Notes under the pieces: generated by a model
Database searches by the model: none
Told to the model about the DNA's origin: nothing
Seen by the model: only the letters and a program-made list of their open reading frames with translations
Assembly (NCBI GenBank): GCA_025093555.1
Contig: JAIWNF010000007.1
Location: 992,001-1,056,000, forward strand
Origin: Circinella umbellata
Taxonomy: Eukaryota; Mucoromycota; Mucoromycetes; Mucorales; Lichtheimiaceae
Direction of reading: 5' to 3'
DNA: 64,000 nt
Shown: positions 1-11,846 of the stretch, piece by piece
Layout of the letters: each line of letters opens with the position of its first letter
Numbering within the stretch: position 1 is the stretch's first letter
Program-made: the position numbers and the translations under genes

Positions 1-705
1 ATATTGGTAAGTACTTGTTCGATAAATTCCATAAAATCACTACAAGTCGTTCCTTTTTTAAGTAAGGGTAAATCAACATCAGCTTTTTTTTCTTGTTTGT
101 TGGTGCACAAACTTCTCGTCTAGACAATGTAATGACACCATGAGCAGTAATAGCCTCCAGTATACTAAGATTTGGTCCTTTTGTTTCTACAGTGATTTTG
201 CACAATTTTCCGATTCAGACCAACCATGAAAGCGATGCATATTCTGTTGAATCTGTCTCATCAATAAAAACACACTCGAAAAAGAAATTGATCCCAATTG
301 CCATCCAGGCCGATACAGCTTCGTACCGTTGTAAATAGTTGTATCGTCATCACAAGCAACAAGTTGACGAACCGCTCGTTTGTAGGTGAGATGACATTTT
401 TTGTGGATATGATTGTTAACGGCCCGGCTGGTGATGTTCAACCCTTTTGAATGCTGACAAAGTAAATCGGTGACATCATTACAACTGATTGTTGGTTGTT
501 CATGAATTTTTTCAAAAATAAAAACTGTATGTTCATCATTGAGTTTTGATTTAGCACCAGTCTTTTTGGACGAACCTGGAAATACATCTTTACCATTGCT
601 GCGTGCTTCGTTCCATTGATTCACGCATCGTTTGGCAGTTGAATAAGGCAGGGTAACTTTGGTTGCAGCTACTTTAATCGATTTCTTTAGTCCAGTTGAT
701 GCAAA
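1..705 (-). pseudogene. Decayed Tc1/IS630-type DDE transposase fragment
   Basis: Reading down the minus strand from about 705, an open frame gives a helix-turn-helix region (LKKSIKVAATKVTLPYSTAK, then NQWNEARSNGKDVF). A second DNA-binding part and the start of the DDE catalytic core follow (MHRFHGWSES near 225). The core breaks frame close to 190. Another frame then resumes with VETKGPNLSILEAITAHGVI, which is typical of Tc1/IS630-like catalytic domains, and runs off the left edge of the window. The aspartate expected just before the MHRFHGW stretch is not readable in frame, so the copy is inactive. The only start codon for the longest open stretch is a GTG, which supports a remnant. Family placement rests on motif resemblance only. 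Confidence 0.72.
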
Positions 706-1304
706 GCACGGAAAGGATTACAACTGTGTACTTTCCATGGAAACATTATCCCCCAAAATAATTCTCATTATTCCATCCATCAACAAAATAAAACCTTCAA
801 ACAAGCATTAATCAACTAAAATTTATTGTCTTTGAATTCTGTATACATGATGTATATATAAATTATATAAAATAAAAAAACAAAAGAATCTAAGGTGCAG
901 ATGTCTGTCATGAGTTGCTAACGCAAATCATTGAAAGGCCACACCTATACAAGCTCCACAACATGGACGATGTCCAGACACAGTTAATGTTCCCATCCTG
1001 TCTGACGATAAAGCATCAATAACCCTTCAACACAAAGAATGTGCAAGTGGACGCCGCAAGACACAGTTAATGCTCCCGTTCCTAAGAAGTGCTCCAAAGA
1101 ACCCAACCCTTTTTCCACGGTTACCAACACTTCATCTTCAGTTTTTCTTCCAAGTTGCAAAACAAGTGAAGAAAAAAAAAGGCGCTTGTGAGAATTTGCT
1201 GTAGTTTATACTACAGGTGTGACTCCTTAATTAATTTTGACTCAGACGACGCGGAGTAAAAGGTCTGACCTGAACGCGCTTCATTCCAACCCTTTCAAAG
1301 CACA
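706..1304. other. Intergenic, no gene seen
   Basis: AT-rich spacer between the transposase remnant and the first F-box gene. The phrase ACACAGTTAATG occurs twice (near 977 and 1061), each in a slightly more GC-rich context. No coding frame or RNA gene was recognised. Confidence 0.5.
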
Positions 1305-3036
1305 ATGTCCAAACGGCCGTTGGCAGATTCAAGCAACACTGAATCAAGAAAACGACCTGCGACCTGCGATGACAAATATTTTATAGATGCGAATACAACA
1401 ACGACGCCAGAAAGCTCGTTCCAACAATTTTCTCAAAAAAATTGTCGTTTTACAAGCCTTCCACCTGAGCTTTTTGAAAAAATTGTAGTGCTTCTGCCAC
1501 GAACGGTATTCCTGCAACTCATATTAGTATCCAAAGCATGGAAAAATGTCTTTTGAACTGTGATACTCTTTGGAAGGATTTGGTATTACGTGATGTAAAA
1601 ACTATTGAACACCATGTCTTGTTCGACGTTGCACATTCAGTTCGCTCCCTCACTGTTGATGCCCGAACAAGCACCACAATCCCAACGGCCATGGAACATT
1701 GTAACTTCCAATTATTAACTAAATTGGTTATTACAAGTTTTTGTAAATATTTTTTAACATTTTATTCACTAGAATTATACCATGAACGCAGCTAATGTAA
1801 AAATAAATAATGCATATAGGTGATCATGACAACCAAATCAAATCAATTCTTGGTCGAATTAGTAGTACCCTTACCACTTTGACCATCAACTTTCAATATT
1901 GCACAGAAACTCTTTCCGTGTTCACTGTTCTAGCTACTTGTCAAAACTTAAATCACTTGGAATACTTTTGCAACACATATGTAGAAGAAGACATTGATCA
2001 TTTATTTGTGGATTTGGCTCTCATCACCTTATCTATCACGGCTTCAAATGGATATATCTCAAGTTCGCAATTGATTGCTTTGATCAAACGTTCACCACAT
2101 ATTCGAATGATTAACGTTGACTGGATCAAAGATGATATTTTGTCTTTACTATCTGCTGACCGGAAGGTCGAGTTTTTGGGAATTGGGAATCATGAAGAAT
2201 TCCGGCAGAGTTTGGAACGCATTGGTGATGATTATAATGGTCTAGTATTTCTTGCTACAAACACCTCATCCCCTACCAATCGTATCATTGAAACCATGAG
2301 CAACTCCAATCATTCCTTGAAAACTGTATATCTTACTCTTAACACTAATGACGACTACGATGACATTTCTGTAGCTCAAGCATTTGACGAACTATCACAA
2401 ATGGAATCATTACAAGATGTCAAAGTGAGAGCATATGCACAGCGAACCCCTTGGAAGTCAATTAGTACTATTGCTCAAAAGTCTCCTTGTTTGAATCACT
2501 TACGGTTGGCAGGTTTGTCTTACGACCCAGATGCTAAACCGCAATTATCAGCCTTACAGATTGATGCGATTCGTCAAATTTCGAGCATCAAGTCATTAAA
2601 GAGGTTTTCTTTCGTCGATTCACATTTACAAACTCTTGGTGTATATCGATTACTTGATATATATAAACAATCCAACCCAATTCATTTACACATTTCAGAA
2701 ATCGAATTCATATCATGCATATCCAACACCACATCAACACTTATGGCAGCAGCTTCTATCAAAACATTGACTCGATTTTGTTTGGATGGATGTAACATGA
2801 TCAAGACAAAGATTGAAATGGAAAGATTGACGCGTTTACTTGGTCAAAGTACAGTATTAGAAATGATATGTGTTGGGCGAACAACTTTGATGACAAATAC
2901 AGCTTTAATGAACATGGCGAACGCTACAACATTGCAAGTCATCGAGCTAAAAAATGTAAGTGGTTATACCAAGATTGCCAAGAAGGAATTGAAAAACCGT
3001 ACTCCCCCTATAAAACTTGTAACATCAAAACATTAG
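1305..3036 (+). pseudogene. F-box/LRR-like protein gene with one frame break in the F-box
   Basis: Product resembles fungal F-box proteins, substrate receptors of SCF ubiquitin ligases. Residues ~49-95 form an F-box (FTSLPPELFEKIVVLL, then LVSKAWKNV), followed by a long leucine-rich C-terminal region without a recognised catalytic domain. The reading frame breaks at about 1548-1556, where GTCTTTTGA gives a stop. One base less or a -1 shift continues as LNCDTLWKDLVLRD, exactly what an F-box should read next. An intron fits 1743..1819 (GTAAAT...ATATAG, phase 1, 77 nt), joining to an exon 1820..3036. Apart from that single break the gene is fully open (~565 residues), so it may be a young pseudogene, an assembly error in a T-run, or a real frameshift. 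The TPR domain found in the paralogues at 34.7 and 37.7 kb is absent. Confidence 0.7.
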
Positions 3037-4400
3037 TTATTATAATGTAACACATTCTTGTTTCTATTGAATAAAAAAAAGACTTGTCAGAGTGATGCCT
3101 TTCTTGTGTATGTGTATTTGAGGAATAGGGTTTCTCAATTGGTTTTGTTATTTGTATAACTTGTTTTAATTAATTACTTATTATTATGATGCGAGAAACT
3201 TTCATTATATACTATACAGTTTGTTGTTTATTTAGATCCAAGAATGAAAATAAAATAATAATAATAGTTAGTAGAAAGGGGATGTTCAGATAGAGAAGGC
3301 GGGAGGGAAATATTCGTGTATAGAGTCCAATACACCTGCTTTTTTCATTAATGGTCGTAACAAACTTTGGGTATTATCAAATGGTCCATGAGTGCATCAA
3401 ATTCTATTAAGAAGGCATTTTGATCGAAAACATCGCCTATATAAACATCTACACTGTGAATACACTTGCAAAAATATTATATGTCATTACTACCTCTTAC
3501 ACGGTCATATATAGTCACCGTACGTAATCGATGTGATATCACGAGTACAGACTATACGAATGAATGCATGAGTAAAAGAAAAAAAATATAATAAAGAAAG
3601 GCTAGGTCAGCGATTCTTCAAATTCATTCTGCATGATCAGATGTACTTATCTCGTTCTTCAGGACTTGACTCTGCTTTCTTCATAAACAATAGACTTTGT
3701 ACAATCTCGTAGTAGAGTCCAAGCAATACAAGAAAATTGTCTATCGATATATGGACTACACGGTTGTTGTATCAGGGCTATAATATTCAAACAATAATAA
3801 AAGAATCAAGAGACGATTATAAGTCAACGAGATCCAAAGAACAAAATTTGACTTGAGTTTATTTCATAACAAAAATGATGTCTATTTATACTAAATGATC
3901 TAACACAGGTGGACTGTTACAAGATGTGTAATAATAATAATAATAATTATTCTTTGTCATCTATTACTTAACGAGTTTAGGAACTACCAGAAGATTACTA
4001 ATGATGCCAAGAAACATATCCAACGAATAGTCCATTATTCATGTCAAGGAAAGGATGACACATGAAGACGTGGTCACTGGTTGACACATCTGAAACATGG
4101 AGCGCATAGCTGTATTATTAATCCCTTCGAAGAATGACAGGAGATTATGTTATTATTACTAAGCTATTGTATGTTGGATACAGCAATTGTAATACATTAT
4201 GGATGTTATTGCTTCTGCTAGCGTAAACTGAACAATGAAGATATATGGCATGTATTTCTTATGATTTATGCGACAACGAATACATGACAAGGGGCAACAA
4301 TCAAAAAACTATACGTTGTTTTCGATCAAAACACATGATCGACCCAATTCTATATCATCTGCCAGCTTTTTCACATGACAAACATCTTTTAGTTAAGTGG
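3037..4400. other. Intergenic, no gene seen
   Basis: AT-rich DNA downstream of the F-box gene. AATAAA-like signals lie just after the stop (near 3070). There is a short (AAT)n tract around 3931-3950. No supported coding exon on either strand. Confidence 0.5.
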
Positions 4401-4406
4401 TGTATA

Positions 4407-4509
4407 GGATTTCTAACAAGCAATGTCGCATTTGCCTACAGCAATTTCCTTTTTTGGAGCGAGATTGAATTCCAAAAAATGCGACATTGCTTTTTGGGAA
4501 TCCTGTAGT
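4407..4509. repeat. Imperfect ~30-bp inverted repeat (hairpin), possible MITE remnant
   Basis: The left arm around 4411-4434 contains AAGCAATGTCGCATTT. The right arm around 4477-4509 contains its exact reverse complement, AAATGCGACATTGCTT. Pairing continues outward with mismatches (AGGATTT on the left, AATCCT on the right) and more weakly beyond. The loop is about 43 nt. Short overlapping frames on both strands here arise from the symmetry and are not genes. Confidence 0.6.
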
Positions 4510-5135
4510 AGATCCTTTAACCATTTTTTCTTTCCTTTCTTTTTCCTCGATCTTTTGTCTGTAATTGATTCCTGCAGCACCCTCCCAGTCCATATAGTTT
4601 TGGAAAAGCACAATTCTCTCAGTAGGCGTAATATTAGAACAAGTAGTATTATTGTCTCTCATCGTAATAATGAATATAAATTAAATAGTCTGAACAAAAA
4701 AAAAAGGTGCCTTTCTCAAGATAAAACCTATACACATACAGTTGAACTTTTCTTGGCTCATTTTTGTGGACCAGTAGCTTAAATTTGCTTGGCATGGCTC
4801 AATTTCATTCAAACAGCTCAATTTGGAAATTAAGGCCCATTTTCAAAACCATAGCTCATTTTTATTTTGCATGGCCAAATTTAACTTCCAACGCTGTAAC
4901 CGGATATCTACTTCATCACATCCATGAACTCCGCTTTACATGAGAACAATGAAATGATAAGAATATCATCAAAAATGTAAATTTAGAATTATTATAAATT
5001 GTTGCTAAAATTCTAAAAAAAAAAAATATCTTCTTTTTCACGTTCTCTTCATTTTTATTATTTTCTCTTTACTGTATCAATCCTCATCTAAAAGAAACCT
5101 CACTATAAACTTGGTTTTAGTCTATAACAACTACC
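4510..5135. other. Intergenic with short interspersed GCTCA(A)TTT repeats
   Basis: Between about 4757 and 4875 variants of GCTCAATTT/GCTCATTTTT recur five or six times at 20-30 nt intervals (for example near 4757, 4797, 4816 and 4854). No gene was recognised. Confidence 0.4.
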
Positions 5136-6859
5136 ATGCATCAAGAAAATCAGCACCAAGACTCTTTTGGCTTTTTGCCTCATTTTCCCAATGAACTTTT
5201 CCTTGACACTTTTTCAGCCCTCGATTTTCCTCAATTTATCCACTGCCTCGATGTAGGCCGTTACTGGTGTAATCAACTGATGAACGTTGTCTGGGTGAAG
5301 ATGAAAAATGTACTTTTCCAACAACCACCCTTGCACCAGGTCCAAAATCTCAACAACATTGAAGAACGGCACTTGGTTCGACGGTGGCTTCATGGATTGT
5401 CTATGAGAAGTGATTTCTTTTTAACCTATCATCTGTATATTTTACAGGCGGTAACAGTTGTTAACTATGTCGGGTGCTCTTCCATTTGCCAACATACTAG
5501 TTGCTGCACATATTTTTTTCCAAAGTAAGTAAATTTAAGTTTATGTGCAACATCATGTCTTTGTTTAAATTAACAATATTTTTTCTTTAGCTCATTTAAG
5601 ATTATCAAAAAGAGCTTCTTTTCCGTACAAAAGCGACGTCGAAAAGCTTATCGAATATTGCGCTGTCACCGGCAATGGTGTTTTTAACATCATTGATTAC
5701 CGGCCGCCATTGTCAAAATGAGACAGCAGGTATGTAATGATTTTTTTTATCCCAAACTAATCTAAGTGACTAAAAAAGGTGATTGACTTATGTAATATGT
5801 TTATTTTTCTAAACTTTACCACGCTATGTAACCCCCCTTCATAAAAAACTACATTCTCTTTCAATTTGATCATGGCAATTACCACTTTACGTAACTTATA
5901 TCTTCACCGAATATACGTTTTCACCCATTTTCTTCATCTACACAATCAGATTTCCATTTATTACCAAACTCACAGCATTCCTTGACCTCCATATGAAATT
6001 TTCTTGGTGGCATACGTACCAGTGATTGGGAAAAGGAATACCAAAATAGGAGCCAAAGGATGGTTAGGAATGTGTGGGCGAAATTTCCCTAAACAGTAGC
6101 AATAGTACCTGAAGCAAGTGAAGAAGTACAACGGCTATACAGTCTGTATAATACAAATGATGGACGCGAAGTACTCGAAGGTTATCTTCAAGAACGATTG
6201 GGCATACCAATGTTGCGAAAGAAAGGTCAAAAGGCACCGGGATTTTTATATTGGGAAGACATGTTCCGGAAGCATATTGCCGATATCAGTGAACGTATCC
6301 TACATCACTATAGTTCTTTACGATATTCGGCAATGATGCTCTGGAGCATCCATTACGCCACGACCTTCACATTCTACAACATCCGCTTCAAATCCTCTCC
6401 CTCGACTACGACACACACACACACACACACACACACACTTCCCAGGCACCAGTAATCAACATAAACGACCTCAATGGAATTCCTCGCCATGTTGCCAACA
6501 CACTCTAGTTCATATACACGTGCCTTAAAACAGATCGACAAACTGGCATAGTAATAAACCTTTTCGCTCCTTTCATTGCCCAGTACCAACAATTACATGT
6601 TGTATACTGGGAACAACACATCACCGAGGTAATTCTGGCTGCTTTAGCTGAACTACCTCACTTACAAATCATTCATTTTGATCTCTACCATCACCGTCAT
6701 TCACTCCGACTCACTCGCCCATTACAATCCTTTTTCCAAAACATCCCTTTCATGCTCGCCCCTCGTCTCATAAATCCATATACCGAACATATCATTTATA
6801 CCCGCTTCCCGCCTGCCATAATTTACACCACTCCCACCGATAAAATTAATCATTTATAA
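5136..6859 (+). pseudogene. Heavily decayed F-box protein gene
   Basis: The first open block (5136..5408) starts with a clear F-box (LPHFPNELFLDTFSALDFPQ) and flows into ERHLVRRWLHGLSMRS. Possible introns follow at ~5409-5449 (GTGATT...TTACAG) and ~5525-5590 (GTAAGT...CTTTAG). The next block reads RASFPYKSDVEKLIEYCAV to a stop at about 5720. A third block, after several breaks, reads EASEEVQRLYSLYNTNDGRE through FLYWEDMFRKHIADISERI (6110-6330). It shifts frame (NDALEHPLRHDLHILQHPLQ) and is interrupted by an (AC)n tract at 6410-6437. A final open block, 6560..6859, gives 99 residues including HVVYWEQHITEVILAALAEL and then a stop. At least four frame changes or stops are needed, so this is a pseudogene. 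It is not a close paralogue of the LRR genes elsewhere in the window. Confidence 0.75.
6410..6437. repeat. (AC)n microsatellite
   Basis: About fourteen AC units inside the decayed F-box gene. Expansion here probably contributed to loss of the frame. Confidence 0.9.
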
Positions 6860-7106
6860 ATAAAAAAAAAAACATTTTCTTTTTTCATATATGTAGTTAT
6901 CTAAATAATATATAACCAAAAATGATTCTGTCATTTTTTTTTGTATCAAGGGTTTCAGAGTAGTTTATGTATTAAAGAAGGAAGTGGGGATTCTTTTGGC
7001 GAAAAAAATATATTTCTTTACACAAATTGCTAGAAGCCTTCTATAGGGTAAACTGTTATATTATAAACAGTGAACATTACACTATAAGTTCTTTCTCTCT
7101 AATTTT

Positions 7107-7769
7107 TAGCATTTATATCAAGATGTCTTGCCTTCGTAATGCTGCTGCATTGCTTGACACGTTCATAAATGGGATCTAGATCACACGGTGTCGAAAAAAA
7201 TATTTGCGGATTTGTCTCGAAAAGTGTTTCTATGCGTCTTTTCAGTGATGTTATACTTCACAACACTTCCCGAAAATTCAACAAGAACAGGAGTGATTCT
7301 TTTGTCTTTAACGGCAAAAGCCACTCCGTCCCATTTTGTCGTGCTAGTTGTTTGTATCTCCCTTTCAAACCTATTAAAACAAGAATTTGTAACACATTAG
7401 TGCTCTATATCTCGTATGCATATTCATATTTACATATGTAGCATACCAGCCAAGATCAATGATGTCATTATTTGACAAAAAAAGGTTGTTCAGTATCAAC
7501 ACCGTTGTCAACGATGGGGCTGTACGTTCCATACAGGCATGTTGTAATGGGTTTCGGGGGCTGGTTATTAAATTGAGGCTAAAACATCGAATCGAAAGTA
7601 TTAGGTATGAAATGTAGTAAATTAAATATATTACAATAAACTTATCAGTGCGTAGCAACGACCTCAACAAATGACAGATCCGTGTGTATGATGGAGTCAA
7701 ATGTCTCATCCCCCAAGGTAGATTTCCTGACAATCTTCTTAAAAGCGCTGTGCTTGGGGGAGCTTCAGT
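7107..7769 (-). pseudogene. Remnant of an unrecognised gene (minus strand)
   Basis: Three coding-like blocks line up on the minus strand. Block one (7769..7645) reads AFKKIVRKSTLGDETFDSII and then HTDLSFVEVVATH before a stop. Block two, after an AG acceptor (exon start 7370), reads TTKWDGVAFAVKDKRITPVL and then VEFSGSVVKYNITEK, down to a stop at 7181. Shifting frame within a seven-T run near 7193-7199 continues as CDLDPIYERVKQCSSITKAR to a stop near 7107. The pattern (coding bias, acceptor site, single homopolymer shift) indicates a real gene that has decayed or is damaged. I recognise the style of a conserved fungal hypothetical protein but cannot name a domain or function. Confidence 0.5.
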
Positions 7770-8381
7770 TACCAAGGAGATTAACAAAATCCCACTGCAG
7801 GATTCCGCTCCACAGTTCGGAATCTACAATGCTTATTTAAAAGGGAGTGATAAACAATAACTAATCTAGTGATGAAAAAAGGTAGTTTATCACTGTTTTT
7901 TTTAAAAAGAAAAGGTTTTGGATATAGAGTAAAGTTATTAATACCAATCAAATCCTTTAGTGTATACAGCATATCTATTTATATTTAGTGAGCTCTATTC
8001 TGTGACATTTATTGTTAAATATATTATAGTACGTAAACCAAAGGTCGTCAAGATCGTTTCCTGGTTTTCGTTTCTTATTTGTTATTTACTATATCACAAC
8101 AAGATTTGATGTTTTTACTATTACTGAAAATTTATACGTAAAAAGAATATAGAATCCAAAAAGTAAAACCAGGAAATTTTCACTGATTAGCTAATTTCTA
8201 ATCTTTCTACACCCTCTTTTTTTTATCAATAAAGTCGCATGGTTTATTAACATACACTTCTTTAGATTTTCTTTTTAAAGAAAATCATGGTCTTAGAGGA
8301 GCCGAAGGAATATACTATAAATCATTATAGCCAGTAGGTATATACATAGAAAAAAAGGTCATGTGATATGTATTTATTTTG
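7770..8381. other. Intergenic, no gene seen
   Basis: AT-rich spacer downstream of the GNAT gene. The minus-strand frame 7781..7972 lacks any recognisable motif. Confidence 0.4.
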
Positions 8382-9163
8382 TTAATTAATAAATTTATAT
8401 GGCTCTCCTTCTTGGAATGGTTCAAATGTAGGTCGTTCTTGATTTTGTACATTTGTTTCTTGAATAATATATTGAAAAGTTAAACCATCAATAAATCGAC
8501 CAAAGTTATAAGCCCAATATTCCATTTTACCACAATACTGAAATTTAAATGATTCAAATAATTTAATAGAAGCTGTGTTTGTTGAAGCTATATAAACTAT
8601 ACATACATTATATATACATTATTAGTATGATTATTATCAAGTAAGTATCTTTCTATGAAATTTCATTTTATAATGAAGAAAAGAGAAGAAAGTTACCTAT
8701 AACATTTTTAAATTTTTGTTTCTTTGCCATATTTAATAATTCAGAAACAAGTACACGACCCAGACCACGTCGACGATGAGCTGAACTAATATAAATAGCA
8801 AGCATGGTTGTTCTACACATTGTTGATTTATTATACAAGAAGTCAATTATACACATAATCAATGATTCCTATCAAGTATAAAATAAAATAAACTTACAAA
8901 TTAAAGACAAGGTATGGATAGGCACTACTTAAATAAGCATAAGCAATAGGTTGATCTGTTGTCTTATTACAAATAACAATAGCTGGATATCCTTTTGAAT
9001 GACATGATTGATACCATTCTTTAATATAATCCAATGTTACTGTTTCATAATAAAGTAAAGTAGATTGATCAAGAACACATTCATTAAAGATATCAAGAAT
9101 AAATGGTAAATCTTGTTCTTTTACTAAACGAATTATATAATCATCAGTTAAAGTAATACTCAT
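8382..9163 (-). CDS. GNAT-family N-acetyltransferase
   Basis: Three exons: 9163..8898, 8812..8697 and 8587..8382, phases 2 and 1, total 195 residues. Donors are GTAAGT and GTAACT; acceptors are TGTAG and ATATAG. The product has the GNAT order. An N-terminal strand-helix (SITLTDDYIIRLVKEQDLPF) precedes the segment PAIVICNKTTDQPIAYAYLS. The acetyl-CoA binding signature RRRGLG sits at residues 102-107. ASTNTASIKLFESFKF matches the final fold motif of PAT/phosphinothricin-acetyltransferase-like members. Likely a cytosolic acetyl-CoA-dependent small-amine acyltransferase; the substrate is unknown. An alternative second exon starting near 8862 would insert about 20 residues before the core strand; the chosen splice restores the usual spacing to the CoA loop. 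Confidence 0.85.
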
Positions 9164-9616
9164 TGTTTATCTTGAAAGAAAAGAGAAAAAGAATCCGAGT
9201 TCCCCACCCCTTTTTTTTGTAAAAATATTTAGAATTTCCTTGTTACACAAATAGAAACTTTAAAAAATCGATTTAAAATTCCCCTCCGTTACTTTTGTAT
9301 ACACAAGTTAGATAATCCTTTATTATAATTACTGCTGTGCTAAATTAATGCGGTATTGCTTAGTAATCAATACCCAGGTTCATTCAAGTATTTTTTTTTA
9401 TTATGTGCAAGAGGAAAAAAAGATTTTGTGAGTGAGAAAATGAAAAGATCAGGTATATATATTTAGTTTATAAATGTGAATTTGATATGCTGGTATATAA
9501 TGTTATTTTGTTTCAGTGCAAATTATTTACAAATTGTTATATGTGCTTTTATATGTTATATTAGTGTGTGTGTGTGTGTGTGTGTGTAATATTGGAAAGG
9601 GAAAAATTGAAAAGTA
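9164..9616. other. Intergenic with (GT)n tract
   Basis: Spacer between two minus-strand genes, containing a (GT)n microsatellite at about 9563-9587. It serves as promoter for the GNAT gene and 3' flank for the membrane-protein gene. Confidence 0.6.
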
Positions 9617-11846
9617 TTACTTTCTTGATGCTAATGATGATGATCCTATCCACCATTTTGTTGCCCATCCAAACAATCCTTCTCCTTCTTGTTTTTGTTT
9701 TTGTGTATGATGACTTGTACTTTGATAACCAGATATATCACTTGTTTCTTCTACTACTGGTTCCAAGGGTATCATTCTTGGATCATTGGATGCACCTTGT
9801 TGATGAGTTGGAGACCATAACATTGTATTTCTTCTTGCATCACCATCAAGATGATTTTCTTCTTTTGGTCTTTTATTTCTTGGATCATAAAACATATTGT
9901 TATTATTATAATAAGGGGATGAAAGCATTGTTGTATTTGTTGTTGTATTAGAAGGAGGAATAGGAGGATATTCATCTTCACAATAATCTGATGGTTGTTT
10001 ATAATAAGTAAAATAGATTAAGAGAAAAATAATAATAATTAATCCCCATCCACCAATAATAATACAAAGTACAGTTAAAGGACCTAAAGTGTCTGTTGCA
10101 TTTGTATCACTCAAAACTGCAACCAAAACAGAAGTCCATAATATACAGCTGAATGAAGCTGTTCGAAAATAATTAATCTATTATATAAATATTATTTTGT
10201 TAATAATAAATAATAATTGATAAGTAAAGTAGAAATGTACCTTATCAACATAACAGGGCCTTGCTTTTATATTATAACATATCATGATTAATAAAATCAT
10301 AATAGATAAAATAGCTCGCATTCTATTTTTTTGACTTGTTGTTTCTACTAATAAATAAACAATAGCAAGAAAAAGACCTGATTTTTTACATATTAGAAGA
10401 GAGATAAGATAATCTTAAAAATGATAATAAAAATTAAGATAGTTTACCCATATTTTTTATAAAAGCAACACTAATTGATTTAAATGCAATTTCATTATGT
10501 TTAGGTATTCTTTCATAACTTGTTAAAAATATAGTTAAGAGAAAATAAGCAATCATATATCCTCCTAAGGAAGTCCAAAGATAAAGTTGTTGTGATATAT
10601 CGGATGAATGACAGCGTAAAGTATCTGAAAATTCATTACTTGGTACATTCAGAGTTTGACAAGCTGCAGAACTTACAAATGTTGTCTTGAATAATAAAAT
10701 ACATATTAAAAAAAGTCAATAAGAAGGTCTTTTCTTGAATTAGATATTTAATAATAATAACTTACAAGTACAGGTATATATAAAAGAGTCTAATTTATAA
10801 GTTAGTTTTATATAAATAAATGATGAAATATAAAAAAAAGAGGATTATGACAAGCTTACTGTAACAGGAATACACCAGTGAACCCATCGTGTCGGAATTT
10901 TGTAAGGTCGCCAAATATTTATGCAATGAACTGTCACTGCAATGAATAATCCAAGCACAGAAGTTGTAAATACAGTCCAAACAGAATAAGTATACCAAGT
11001 AGGCGTACGCATATCAGGCATAAATCCTCCTGCATTCATTACAATAGTAACCAAATCAAAAAAATTCCCATGTTCTTCATTGGTGTTATTATTATTATTA
11101 TTATCATTCGTGTCGTTGTTGCCATTAGTATTAAACAAGTTGACCGTAATAAGGTCCCTGAGTGGAAAAACCAACAATTGAAAAAATTCAATAATGAGAA
11201 TGGCAATCTGTACCCAGTTTGTCCACATTTTAGAATCCCAATCCTTGAATCGTGTTTTATAAACTGCATGCATATGAGCATCGTCACTACCAAATAATTC
11301 TTTTCGTTCTTTGTAATAACACCGTTGACGCGTAATCAAGTATAAATTGACACAAAGAACAAACACAAATAAAAATGTTTGAAGAATAAAAGAAGATGGA
11401 CCTTGATTGAATTGTGATGAGGAAGATGCGACAGTACCAATAAGAACAACCAAAGAAACCAACATAACGATAATACACACAAGTGAAAATAGATGATAAA
11501 GTTTATAAGCGTACACTTTACGATGTTCGTGAGATTGTTGATGTTGTTTTTTGGTGAAAAGAATATAAATCATATTGACAATTGGTATTCGAAAGATTGT
11601 TTTTACTTGATCTTTTAGATTTTGAACTAATTGATCAATTTCTTTTTGATCTTCCACTTGTTCTTCTCGACGTTGTTGAGCTGGTACTTTATGCCATCGT
11701 GTAATCCAAAGATAGAAAACAACTGATAATAAAATGATAAATATGACCGAGAAGAATAAAATGATGGAAGCAAGATCATTGGTAGGTCGTCCGGAAGTAT
11801 CTTGTTGTTGATATCTTGCAAACCCAATAGTAGAATTGGTTGGCAT
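9617..11846 (-). CDS. Polytopic membrane protein, about 11 predicted TM segments, function unknown
   Basis: Five exons: 11846..10860, 10789..10766 (only 24 nt), 10685..10448, 10377..10241 and 10177..9617, total 648 residues. All junctions are GT-AG and phases agree. Hydrophobic segments are seen around SIILFFSVIFIILLSVVFYL, LVCIIVMLVSLVVLIGTVA, FILQTFLFVFVLCVNLYLI, WVQIAILIIEFFQLLVF, WTVFTTSVLGLFIAVTVHCI, the exon 1-3 junction, YMIAYFLLTIFLT, FLAIVYLLVE, ILSIMILLIMICYNI, CILWTSVLVAVL, and a long final one near 500. A luminal-type loop is Asn-rich. The last ~130 residues are soluble, polar and probably cytosolic. The ARPC-x-VD segment between TM9 and TM10 loosely recalls fungal TRP-like/ML-type membrane proteins; I rate that weak. 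Confidence 0.75.

Noticed and set aside
1545..1556. Programmed -1 ribosomal frameshift in the F-box gene
   Set aside because: No canonical X-XXY-YYZ slippery site and no obvious downstream stem; a missing T is simpler.
8813..8862. Longer second exon for the GNAT gene (starting near 8862)
   Set aside because: It cannot be joined in phase with the strong GTAAGT donor and would insert extra residues before the CoA-binding strand; the acceptor at 8813 fits both phase and family spacing.
9568..9951. 127-codon plus-strand frame over the GT repeat
   Set aside because: Antisense to the C-terminal exon of the membrane-protein gene, which has coherent exons and phases; composition is a mirror of that exon.
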